Assembly (NCBI GenBank): GCA_025462735.1
Contig: JAOAPC010000003.1
Coordinates: forward strand, 208,391 to 272,390
From: Acidobacteriaceae bacterium
Lineage (GTDB): Bacteria; Acidobacteriota; Terriglobia; Terriglobales; Acidobacteriaceae
Direction of reading: 5' to 3'
DNA: 64,000 bases
Shown in pieces: positions 36,171 through 43,473 of this stretch; the stretch's first letter is position 1; the number at the start of each line of letters is the position of its first letter. The notes under the pieces were generated by a model. The model saw only the letters and a list, made by a program, of their open reading frames with translations, did no database searches and was not told the DNA's origin. The position numbers and the translations under genes are program-made.

Positions 36171-36775
36171 GACGGGCGAGGACGCCCGTCGCTCCACAGG
36201 CTTCTTAATACAAAATCAAAAACGTCGGACAAGAATGTCCGACCCACACGAACCGTGGCTCCCACTCTCGCAAAGCGGCGAGAAATGGGGCACCCCGCAC
36301 GAGGAAGTGCGGCATACGTTGACGGGCGAGGACGCCCGTCGCTCCACATGCTTCTTAACACAAGATCAAAGGCGTCGGACAAGAATGTCCCTTCGACTTC
36401 GCTCAGGGCAGGCTCCTTCGACTTCGCTCAGGGCAGGCCGACCCACAGGGACAAGTGGTTCCCACTTCTCGCAAAAGTGGCGAGAAATAGGACAGCCCCG
36501 AAATCCATGATGGGCGAGGCCCCGTCGCTCCACACGCTTCTTAATACAAAATCAAAAACGTCGGACAACAGTGTCCGACCCACACGGACAGTGGTTCCCA
36601 CTTCTCGCAAAGGTGGCGAGAAATGGGGTACCCCGAAATCCATGACGGGCGAGGGCGCCCGTCGCTCCACACGCTTCTTAATACAAAATCAAAGACGTCG
36701 GACAAGAGTGTCCGACCCACACGGATAGTGGTTCCGACTTCTCGCAAAGGTGGCGAGAAATGGGGCACCCTTTTG
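36171..36775. repeat. Tandem array of four imperfect units
   Basis: Units begin at 36171, 36321, 36509 and 36644 with GACGGGCGAGG-type starts. Each contains CGCTCCACACGCTTCTTAA, CGTCGGACAAGA and a hairpin CTTCTCGCAAAGGTGGCGAG. Unit 2 is lengthened by two extra copies of CTTCGACTTCGCTCAGGGCA. Open frames through the array are artefacts of the repeat. A partial inverted copy is seen near 39280-39345. Confidence 0.8.
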
Positions 36776-36866
36776 TAGAACACGTGGCTCAGCCACCGGA
36801 GGATGGCTGTGCGGCTGAAGCCGCCTCCGTCATGATGATGACTTGATCGGCATGGCTGAAGCCATG

Positions 36867-36940
36867 CCCTGATACAAGACTGACTCCGAATCCTGATACA
36901 AGGCTGACTCCGAATCCTGATACTACAGACTGACTCCGAA
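36867..36940. repeat. Three tandem copies of a 24-26-bp unit
   Basis: Units start at 36867, 36891 and 36915, each reading close to CCTGATACAAGACTGACTCC, followed by GAA. They lie directly after the larger tandem array. Confidence 0.75.
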
Positions 36941-36960
36941 TAAAAAGGCCCACCCAAAAA

Positions 36961-36989
36961 TAAAAAAGGCGGCCGACTAGGCCGCCTTG
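36961..36989 (-). terminator. Intrinsic terminator of the OMP-like gene
   Basis: On the minus strand AAGGCGGCC...GGCCGCC is followed by a long T-rich run, 15-20 bp after the stop of the gene at 37005. Confidence 0.8.
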
Positions 36990-37004
36990 GATCGACTAGA
37001 CGAA

Positions 37005-37493
37005 CTAGAACCGATACAGCAACCCAGTATTCACTCGCACGTTGTTCTTGTCGGTGATGCCGTTAAAGCGCAGCATCATCCAATCCAGCTGGACTGCCCG
37101 GAAAACCAGTTTGTGTTTCCCGAAGTCGAGGCCGCCACCGAACAACATTGTCATCCCGCTATCCGAGAAGGTGCCAGCCGCCGCATGCGCGCCGCCAAAC
37201 AAAGCGTGTGCATATGGCGAGAAGTTGCCCTTGGGATGCGAGATCACCGGACCAAACGTGTACGTATACAGCTTCTGGCCGCCGCTATAGGCTCCGCTGA
37301 AATCCGCGGTTGCGCCGACCATTTTCCAAACGTTAATGCTAGCAGCTGTGCTCCAGCCGCTTGCGTGCCATCCACCGTCGGTGCTGGTGAACTGGTAGCC
37401 GCCGAACACTTCAGGCTTCGGAGTCTCCCCAGCCATTCCCAACATCGAAGTCATGCAAACTAAAACCGCAACGCCGATAAACTTTTTCATCCT
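37005..37493 (-). CDS. Small outer-membrane beta-barrel protein
   Basis: A 162-residue product from the ATG at 37493 (GGGGAGAAGG upstream), with signal peptide MKKFIGVAVLVCMTSMLGMAG, then alternating strands (EVFGGYQFTSTDGGWHASGW, TYTFGPVISHPKGNFSPYAH, MTMLFGGGLDFGKHKLVFRA) and the C-terminal barrel signature VRVNTGLLYRF ending in Phe. It resembles OmpA/OmpW-size eight-stranded barrels. The frame is open upstream to 37757 but that part is not protein-like. A clear terminator follows. Confidence 0.8.
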   Translation of the reverse strand, partial: RMKKFIGVAVLVCMTSMLGMAGETPKPEVFGGYQFTSTDGGWHASGWSTAASINVWKMVGATADFSGAYSGGQKLYTYTFGPVISHPKGNFSPYAHALFGGAHAAAGTFSDSGMTMLFGGGLDFGKHKLVFRAVQLDWMMLRFNGITDKNNVRVNTGLLYRF

Positions 37494-37926
37494 TCTCCCC
37501 TGTAATGAAATTGCACCCGTTCCGTCCTCATACCGGCGCGTTGTAACAGCCGGGGTCCGTCCCGTTAGCGTGCAAATGGATCCCGATGGCCCGGATCGAA
37601 AGGTGCTGTTTGAAATCCTCAATTGTCTTGAGGCCGGCGGCAAGGTAACAGAAGCACAAGAGAAACTGGACCTTAGGTAATCACAACTTTCCCAACATGA
37701 AAGATTGCCTATTTTGGGGAATGAACGTCCGATTCCGGACAATGTCGCATCGTCCACGGAGAAAACATTCTGCGCCCGCAGGCAATCTTCGTACGACGCA
37801 GAACACTATAAGCTCTGCGATTACTTGGAGTTACGATGGGGTCTTTCAATCAGCTGCAAATGAAGTAGCCTTTATCCAGGGATATCCTATTCGCGTAGTG
37901 GGCAAAGCTTTTCGGCGAGAGTGACC
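37494..37926. other. Intergenic region
   Basis: About 430 bp upstream of the barrel gene. It holds a long-range inverted repeat AAGATTGCC (about 37702) / GGCAATCTT (about 37782), which could structure a transcript. No convincing gene. Confidence 0.35.
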
Positions 37927-38157
37927 ATGAGAGACACAGGCGAAGACTGGCTGTCACGCACCATGCGAATGGTGGAAGCGGTCATGGAGCAACATGGCTT
38001 TGAGGATGACGGCGTCCAAAAAGTTGAGCATGCAGTCAAAAGCGCCAAGCCGGCCGCAAACCTAAGCGCCAGCTCGACCGCCACGCCAACCAGCGACGGG
38101 AATCTTTCTGTTTGGAACAAACTCTTGCGACGCGCAGCTTTCCTTTCCCCGCTTTAG
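37927..38157 (+). CDS. Small hypothetical protein (76 aa)
   Basis: From the ATG at 37927 (GAGAG upstream): MRDTGEDWLSRTMRMVEAVM, a helical acidic start, then a Ser/Thr/Ala-rich linker and the end VWNKLLRRAAFLSPL. No family recognised. The call rests on an open frame with plausible composition. Confidence 0.35.
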   Translation: MRDTGEDWLSRTMRMVEAVMEQHGFEDDGVQKVEHAVKSAKPAANLSASSTATPTSDGNLSVWNKLLRRAAFLSPL

Positions 38158-38266
38158 CGAACCTCTAACTCAACAGCTAAATTTAATGGTCGGAACGCCG
38201 ACCGTCGCACACTTTTTCAGCGATTGCACGGCGCGGAATTAAAATTCTGGCCTGCTCGGTGCCCGG

Positions 38267-38455
38267 GTGAGAAAAGCAAACGAACGCAAAGCCATCTGCA
38301 ACGTCATTTCAATCGAAGAGGCAAGGGCCGCTGCCCGAGCTGGACGCAAGCGTCCGGCTCTACGCAAATCCCGTGTCAAAATTCCTTCTGAGCGAAAGCT
38401 GAAAAATTTCGAGCGATGGCTAAAAGAAATCTACCCAGAGCTTCTTCGGATTTAA
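38267..38455 (+). CDS. Small basic hypothetical protein (62 aa)
   Basis: GTG start. A Lys/Arg-rich product with SIEEARAAARAGRKRPALRK and the end NFERWLKEIYPELLRI, likely helical. The protein-like composition is the only support. It is followed by another small gene on the same strand. Confidence 0.4.
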   Translation: MRKANERKAICNVISIEEARAAARAGRKRPALRKSRVKIPSERKLKNFERWLKEIYPELLRI

Positions 38456-38533
38456 CCTTCGCCCCGGGATAAAGCAGAATTCATCGGGCATTAATTTACC
38501 CGGCTTTAATGTTGGCGGGCATCTAATTCAAGG

Positions 38534-38806
38534 ATGAGAGAGAAACTGACGCTGGCCAAGCGGGTTCACGTGTGGTGGATCGTACTGCGAGAGACGCGGC
38601 GACTCGCATTCATGTCGACCATGCCCATTCGCGACATGGAAGCATACGCGCTGAAGCAAGACGTACCGGAAAACATCAAGCAGCTGACCCTTGCGGCTTT
38701 AGTTGAGCTGGGTGCCGGGCGAAAGCCTTACCAGTCCATTCACGCCATCATCGACGCCGTCATCGAAGCCAAGGTCCCAGAGTTCGGTGCGTGTCGTTGG
38801 GCGTAG
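38534..38806 (+). CDS. Small hypothetical protein (90 aa)
   Basis: MREKLTLAKRVHVWWIVLRE is followed by helical segments (DMEAYALKQDVPENIKQLTL, SIHAIIDAVIEAKVPEF). No family recognised and no signal peptide. Convergent with the next gene, with only 10 bp between stop codons. Confidence 0.45.
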   Translation: MREKLTLAKRVHVWWIVLRETRRLAFMSTMPIRDMEAYALKQDVPENIKQLTLAALVELGAGRKPYQSIHAIIDAVIEAKVPEFGACRWA

Positions 38807-38816
38807 AAGCATCTGG

Positions 38817-39116
38817 CTAGAAACTTCGCGAACTCGCCCGATTACTGGCGCTCCTGCATTCGAGCGGCAGCTTCAGTAACTCCTGATCTAGAAACACGCA
38901 CCGAGATGTTACTGGCCGCCGTCGGCGAGGCTGCGCGGCTTTCTTGGCATCGCGGTGAGCGCTCAGTACGTCATCCGAGAGCTGTATCCACCGGGTAAAC
39001 ATATCGACGTCGGCATTCGGTGCGTCCCAGAGAGACAGGACGTTGGCCGGGTTGTGGTTGAAGGGAGCAGGTCGATCCGTGTGTTCGGCGTGGGGGTGCT
39101 CGTTTGGTCTAGACAT
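38817..39116 (-). CDS. Small hypothetical protein (99 aa)
   Basis: The ATG at 39116 has GAGGAG seven bases upstream. The product starts MSRPNEHPHAEHTDRPAPFN, contains LSLWDAPNADVDMFTRWIQL and ends with a basic tail. The segment DAPNADVDMFTRWIQLSDDV loosely resembles the small protein at 63297-63458 (EAPDADMWEAPFERWLRLAD), hinting at a small local family. Function unknown. Confidence 0.45.
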   Translation of the reverse strand: MSRPNEHPHAEHTDRPAPFNHNPANVLSLWDAPNADVDMFTRWIQLSDDVLSAHRDAKKAAQPRRRRPVTSRCVFLDQELLKLPLECRSASNRASSRSF

Positions 39117-39506
39117 GTCATCACTCCTCGGCACCCGATAACTCCCGAACGCCGTTTAAGATTTCAAAGCTGTGCTCATCCTAGAGATGTCGGGCACCTA
39201 TGTACGATACGGTACATTCTGTATTACAACGTTACGAAGGGTCATGACCTCGCGGTTTTTGGACAGTACCACTGGGCGCCCCATTTCTCGCCTCTTTGGC
39301 GAGAAGTGGGAACCACAGGCCGTGTGGGTCGGCCTGCCCTGAGCTACTGAATCGGTATGGGAAGGAGCCGAATCGGAATCTGATTAAGGCGGCTTCAGCC
39401 GCATAACGATTGAGCCGCCCTCAGCGGCTAAAGCCGTCTTCTGCGCGAGCCCAATCGGCACGAGTGAAACTCGTGCCCTTCCCAGACTTCAGTCGCGTCC
39501 GTCTAC
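39117..39506. repeat. Intergenic region with palindromic repeats
   Basis: Contains an inverted partial copy of the 36-kb array unit (about 39280-39345), a GCGGCTTCAGCCGC hairpin (about 39390) and the GGCACGAGTGAAACTCG repeat at 39453-39480. No gene supported. Confidence 0.6.
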
Positions 39507-39974
39507 TTATTTTTTACCGAGCTTCGCCACCAACCACGTGAGCGCCTTCGGATTACGAATGACGTAAACTTCCGCGCTGGGCGCATGCTTCGCAATCGCT
39601 TCCATCAGCACCGGACGGCTTCGCCACCGATACGCCACCAGCCACCGCCAAAAGTCGACACGCTCATGTCCTCGCCGCAGCGCGCACCAGGCACAACGCG
39701 CGAACGAGAAATCCAACAGGATAATCGTGTCCGCGGCCTGCAGCCTGACTTCGACTGCATCATACGGCCCCAGATCACCATCCATAATCCAGCGCTCTTC
39801 CTCGACCAGCTTCTGTTGAGTCTTGATCCACTCGTCGCGCGGTGTTGCCGCAAGACCCTGGTGCCAGAAAACTTTGTCCAGCTCGATGACCGGCAGTCTG
39901 GTGATTTCACGCAATTTCACCGCGAGCGTCGACTTGCCCGACCCTCCGCGACCCAGTATGACTACGCGCTTCAC
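39507..39974 (-). CDS. P-loop adenylate-kinase-like protein
   Basis: A 155-residue product with Walker A GRGGSGKSTLA (residues 8-18) and the nucleotide-kinase-type segment LPVIELDKVFWHQG, WIMDGDLG, then TIILLDFSFARCAWCALRR, as in the 'topology modulation protein'/FlaR group of small P-loop kinases. The exact substrate is unknown. Length is near the family's usual 160-190. It stands alone. Confidence 0.8.
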   Translation of the reverse strand: MKRVVILGRGGSGKSTLAVKLREITRLPVIELDKVFWHQGLAATPRDEWIKTQQKLVEEERWIMDGDLGPYDAVEVRLQAADTIILLDFSFARCAWCALRRGHERVDFWRWLVAYRWRSRPVLMEAIAKHAPSAEVYVIRNPKALTWLVAKLGKK

Positions 39975-40107
39975 TTCCTCAGCCTAACCGAACGTGACCT
40001 CCCCAGCAGTTTGAAGTGACGCGTACGTGGACCAGTCCGCCCACCAAAGATGCCCCAAAAGGTAAGCAGGAAGGCTGTCCACTGGAATACACTGAGATGC
40101 AGAGAAC

Positions 40108-40704
40108 ATGAGAATTCGCAAACGCAGCTGCGCTATGGTTCTTGCCTGCTCGTCGATTTTTATCCAAGCTTCCTACGCGGGCAACGATGTGCTTGGCGAG
40201 CTTCAGTTGGAAGGCGCCACCAAAGTCGAAAAAACGTCTGGAGTTTGGATCGACGGCCAGTATCTCGGATACTTGGAAGAGCTCAAGGGATCAAAGAAGA
40301 TTCTCTTGCTTCCCGGCGAGCACAAGATCGCTGTCCGCCAGAACGGCTACCAGGACTTCACGCAAAACGTCGTGCTGCATCCGGGAGAAAAGCAACTCTT
40401 GACCGTGACGATGGTAAAGGACACTCGCTTCATAATGCCGGCAGTCACTGCGGAGATCAAGATATCGGTGAATCCCGACCGCGCTGCCGTATTTCTGGAT
40501 GGACAGTACGTAGGCCACGCCGCCGAGTTCGGCGGGGTTGCCAAAAGCCTGATCGTCGCCCCCGGACACCGCAAAATCACCATCAGCTTGCCCGAATACC
40601 AGACCTTCAGCACGGAAGTCGACCTCGCCCCCAAACAGAAATTCGAAATCAAAACCGACTTGGTGAAGTCAGGCACCCCGCAGATGGCCGAGCCGGAGAA
40701 GTAG
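40108..40704 (+). CDS. Secreted PEGA-domain protein
   Basis: A 198-residue protein with signal peptide VLACSSIFIQASYAG and two PEGA-type beta units: GVWIDGQYLGYLEELKGSKK...LLPGEHKIAVRQNGYQDF and AAVFLDGQYVGHAAEFGGVA...VAPGHRKITISLPEYQTF. PEGA domains are surface or periplasmic modules without enzymatic role, common in Acidobacteriota. Function unknown. A larger open frame from 40050 in another phase is a shadow. Confidence 0.75.
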   Translation: MRIRKRSCAMVLACSSIFIQASYAGNDVLGELQLEGATKVEKTSGVWIDGQYLGYLEELKGSKKILLLPGEHKIAVRQNGYQDFTQNVVLHPGEKQLLTVTMVKDTRFIMPAVTAEIKISVNPDRAAVFLDGQYVGHAAEFGGVAKSLIVAPGHRKITISLPEYQTFSTEVDLAPKQKFEIKTDLVKSGTPQMAEPEK

Positions 40705-41075
40705 GCTCCGCAGTCCAGGACCACTCCCCCATACACTGTCATCCCGAGCGCAGCCATCGGTTTCGCTCCGCGAATCCGACGGCGAAGTCGAGGGAACTGC
40801 ATTTACCGTTCTTGCGGCTTTTGCGAGAAGTGGGCTTCCTCGAGATTTCGAGGCCACACTCGCGGAAAACCCACGTAACCCATCATGTGACTGGGTTACC
40901 TGATGCGGGCCACCTAATCTGCCTTGCACAAAGTTCAATGGCAATGATTGGGGGCCGATAGGATAAACTTTCCCATCCTCCGACTAGTGCGGAAGGTGCA
41001 GCATGCGGCAATACGATGAAATAAAAGCAGGCGTTAAACGGAGCTCTAGACTGAAAGCTCTCGTGCAAAGGAGTT
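40705..41075. repeat. Intergenic region with half a palindromic element
   Basis: From 40737 a unit starting TGTCATCCCGAGCG runs to about 40805, resembling one arm of the MITE-like elements. The rest (to 41075) shows no gene and leads to the cassette that follows. Confidence 0.5.
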
Positions 41076-41885
41076 ATGTTATCCGACAGCAACAGGGTTA
41101 CACACGTAGATAAAAGGTTCGATGACAACGTCTCTGATCAGCAGTTCTCGAACCATCTATTCATTCGTCTTGTAGCAAAGAAGAAGCGCTTCACCAACGT
41201 TGATTTCAAGTATTCGTTCTTCGACTCTTGCTACCTTCGAAATTGTATTTTCGATTCATGCGATTTCACTGGATGTCGATTCGTCGGAACAAACTTGGAT
41301 GGATCAGCGTTTTCAGGATGCCGGTTCGAGTATGCGACCTTTGAAAGGACAGGAGTTGACAATGACATCCTTAGCTCGGGATGCCCAGGGCACGAGAATC
41401 TGAAGATGAGATTCGCTCGCAGCTTAAGAATGAATTATCAGCAACTCGGAGATGCAAAATCCGTCAATAAGGCTATAAGAGTGGAACTGCAGGCGACGGA
41501 AGCGCACCTGAATAAAGCATGGCGTTCGAACGAGTCGTATTACAGAAATAAGTACCGAGGGTATAGAAGATTTCAGGCTTTCACTGAGTGGACAACATTT
41601 AAGGCACTTGATGTTTTGTGGGGAAATGGCGAGAGCGCGCTCAAGCTAGTGAGAGCAATAGTGATCGCTCTTTTTGTGATTGCAATGGTTGATGCAATCG
41701 TTTTTAAAGACCCCGATCAGGTAGACAGTTATGTCCAGGCTGTCGTAGAGACGCCTCAGGTTTTTCTAGGTACGATTTCCTCGACCTCATACCCACGCTT
41801 TTGCCTAACGTTCATATCAGTGTTCAGGTTGATTGTCTTCGGTTTTCTTACGGCAATTATTGTCAAGCGGTTCAATCGACGTTAG
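41076..41885 (+). CDS. Pentapeptide-repeat protein with C-terminal channel-like membrane segments
   Basis: A 269-residue product. Residues about 37-92 are pentapeptide repeats (FTNVDFKYSFFDSCYLRNC, FDSCDFTGCRFVGTNLDGS). A helical linker (about 110-165, RMNYQQLGDAKSVNKAIRVE, AHLNKAWRSNESYYRNKYRG) precedes two membrane spans (LVRAIVIALFVIAMVDAIVF about 190-210 and FISVFRLIVFGFLTAIIV about 247-264) separated by a loop, a layout like two-helix ion channels. First gene of a cassette: the next ATG comes one base after its stop. DNA is visibly more AT-rich than the flanks. A membrane effector or sensor-channel role is inference. Confidence 0.75.
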   Translation: MLSDSNRVTHVDKRFDDNVSDQQFSNHLFIRLVAKKKRFTNVDFKYSFFDSCYLRNCIFDSCDFTGCRFVGTNLDGSAFSGCRFEYATFERTGVDNDILSSGCPGHENLKMRFARSLRMNYQQLGDAKSVNKAIRVELQATEAHLNKAWRSNESYYRNKYRGYRRFQAFTEWTTFKALDVLWGNGESALKLVRAIVIALFVIAMVDAIVFKDPDQVDSYVQAVVETPQVFLGTISSTSYPRFCLTFISVFRLIVFGFLTAIIVKRFNRR

Positions 41886-41886
41886 C

Positions 41887-42519
41887 ATGCATATTTACGC
41901 ATTCGGCTCCGTTTGTCGGGGTGAAATTAGTCAAGATTCGGACGTTGACCTCCTCGTGATTGGAGGAGCCGATGCTTCGCAGTATGATCCGGATACCTAC
42001 TCGATCTACTCGTATGACAGAATTAAAGGGTTGTGGCGTGAAGGCAACCCTTTTGCTTGGCACCTCTTCCTCGAATCCAAGTTGCTGTTTTCTTCTGACA
42101 GGCAGGATTTTCTGCAAAGCTTGGGAAGCCCCACTGCGTATAAACACTGCACGCGTGATTGTGAAAGATTCTTGGCATTGTTTCGTGACGCATGTAGCTC
42201 GCTAGCCTGCGGTGAAAGCCAAGTATTCGACCTGTCTACAATATTCTTGAGCATGAGAAACATCGCTACTTGCTTTTCTCTCGGTGTTACAGAGCGACCG
42301 GATTTCTCTAGGAGCTCTGCCCTTCGCTTAGGCCCGAACAGTGTTTCACTACCGGTGGATTCGTATCAGGTTTTGGAGCGCGCCCGTGTCCTATGCACGC
42401 GAGGACACGGCCCGAAGATAACAGATGAGGAGGTCGAGGCGACGAAGCGACACATGAACGAGGTATATGATTGGATGAAACAATTAGTGGAAAAGGCGAA
42501 AGAACATGAGCGAATTTAA
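41887..42519 (+). CDS. Pol-beta-type nucleotidyltransferase with helical C-terminus
   Basis: A 210-residue product beginning MHIYAFGSVCRGEISQDSDVDLLVIG: the GS...DxD nucleotidyltransferase motif is intact. A possible third acidic residue is in FAWHLFLESKLLF (about residue 60). The C-terminal half is helical (DLSTIFLSMRNIATCFSLGV, VDSYQVLERARVLC), similar in style to MNT proteins fused to a HEPN-like bundle, but without a clear RxxxxH RNase motif. The start one base after the previous stop and a 14-bp overlap with the next gene show translational coupling. Substrate could be a protein (AMPylation) or a nucleotide. Not a CBASS cyclase by length. Confidence 0.78.
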   Translation: MHIYAFGSVCRGEISQDSDVDLLVIGGADASQYDPDTYSIYSYDRIKGLWREGNPFAWHLFLESKLLFSSDRQDFLQSLGSPTAYKHCTRDCERFLALFRDACSSLACGESQVFDLSTIFLSMRNIATCFSLGVTERPDFSRSSALRLGPNSVSLPVDSYQVLERARVLCTRGHGPKITDEEVEATKRHMNEVYDWMKQLVEKAKEHERI

Positions 42520-42796
42520 TAACCGAATTGCAGCCCAGAGACAAGTGCTTCAGATCGTGAACCGAAAGGGGTGGGAAAAGGAGGAACTATTCGGACTTTC
42601 CCATAAGGCGATCGAACGATGGACTAGCGTGAACCGTATTGAGCCGCAATCTCATCTGGTAATGCTTGTCGAGGCTGCATCCTCAAAACTATTCTTTCTC
42701 GCCAATAAGAGCCAAGAACAGGTTTCAGACGAATACCAAATAACGGCACGCGAAATTGCTTTGCTAGCTAAGGAGATTGAGCTGGAAATTGCATAA
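42506..42796 (+). CDS. Small helical protein, third gene of the cassette
   Basis: A 96-residue product, almost entirely helical by composition: MSEFNNRIAAQRQVLQIVNR, then KGWEKEELFGLSHKAIERWT, ending ITAREIALLAKEIELEIA. It overlaps the nucleotidyltransferase gene by 14 bp. No family recognised. In two- and three-gene nucleotidyltransferase modules such a partner is often the regulated target or the antitoxin; here that is inference from layout only. Confidence 0.6.
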   Translation: MSEFNNRIAAQRQVLQIVNRKGWEKEELFGLSHKAIERWTSVNRIEPQSHLVMLVEAASSKLFFLANKSQEQVSDEYQITAREIALLAKEIELEIA

Positions 42797-43473
42797 CCAC
42801 CGCCGACATCGTTATCGGGCGGGATTCCGGCGGGCTGGCCCACCTTTCGTCTAAATTTTCAAAACTGAGGCTGCCCCATCCTTCGCGATTTTCGAAGGGT
42901 GGGATTCCGCGTCGAATGCGGAACCGCGGAAGAGCGGCCCCTTCAGGGCCGCGTAACACGCCATTCCCCCCACATGTCATCCTGAGCGAAGCGTGATCTT
43001 TCGCTGACGAAAGATCACGCGGAGTCGAAGGACTCCGTGCTTGCTGGCACCCTACACAGGCCAGGAAGGGAGTTCTCTGCAATACCTAGGACAGGCAGCG
43101 CTGGGAGAATTCCTCGACGTGTCCCGCGATGGCGCAGGCGAAACACGAGGTCCCCTTCGGCTTCGCTCAGGGCAAGCTTTCGACTGCGGAAACCGATTCG
43201 CGAGCGAATCGGTTTCCTCCGCTCAAGATGACAGAGTAAGGGGTGCGCACGGCGGGATGGCTGAAGCCGCGGCACACAAGCTGTGCGGGTGCCCACGCTT
43301 CGCGATTTTCGAAGGATGGGATTCCGCGTCGAATGCGCAACCGTGAAAGAGCAGCCCTTTCGCGAACCGAGACCCACCGACGAATTCCAGAGCGCAACTG
43401 CAACCGAACTTCCTGTAAAATCGTCTAAGTTTGCTAAGGCCTCGCAACATCCTGAACGTTAAGGAGGCAAACT
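42797..43473. repeat. Intergenic region with MITE-like element, family B copy 2
   Basis: The element spans 42975-43233 (259 bp), starting TGTCATCCTGAGCG and ending CGCTCAAGATGACA, with internal palindromes GATCTTTCG...CGAAAGATC and AACCGATTCGCGAGCGAATC. A flanking block (TTCGCGATTTTCGAAGG, then TGGGATTCCGCGTCGAATG) occurs twice, near 42880 and 43300. Translated frames through it are artefacts. It separates the cassette from the formate dehydrogenase genes. Confidence 0.75.

Noticed and set aside
36153-36957. Several 80-190-codon frames in the 36-kb repeat
   Set aside because: Products are repetitive translations of the tandem array itself and change frame between units.
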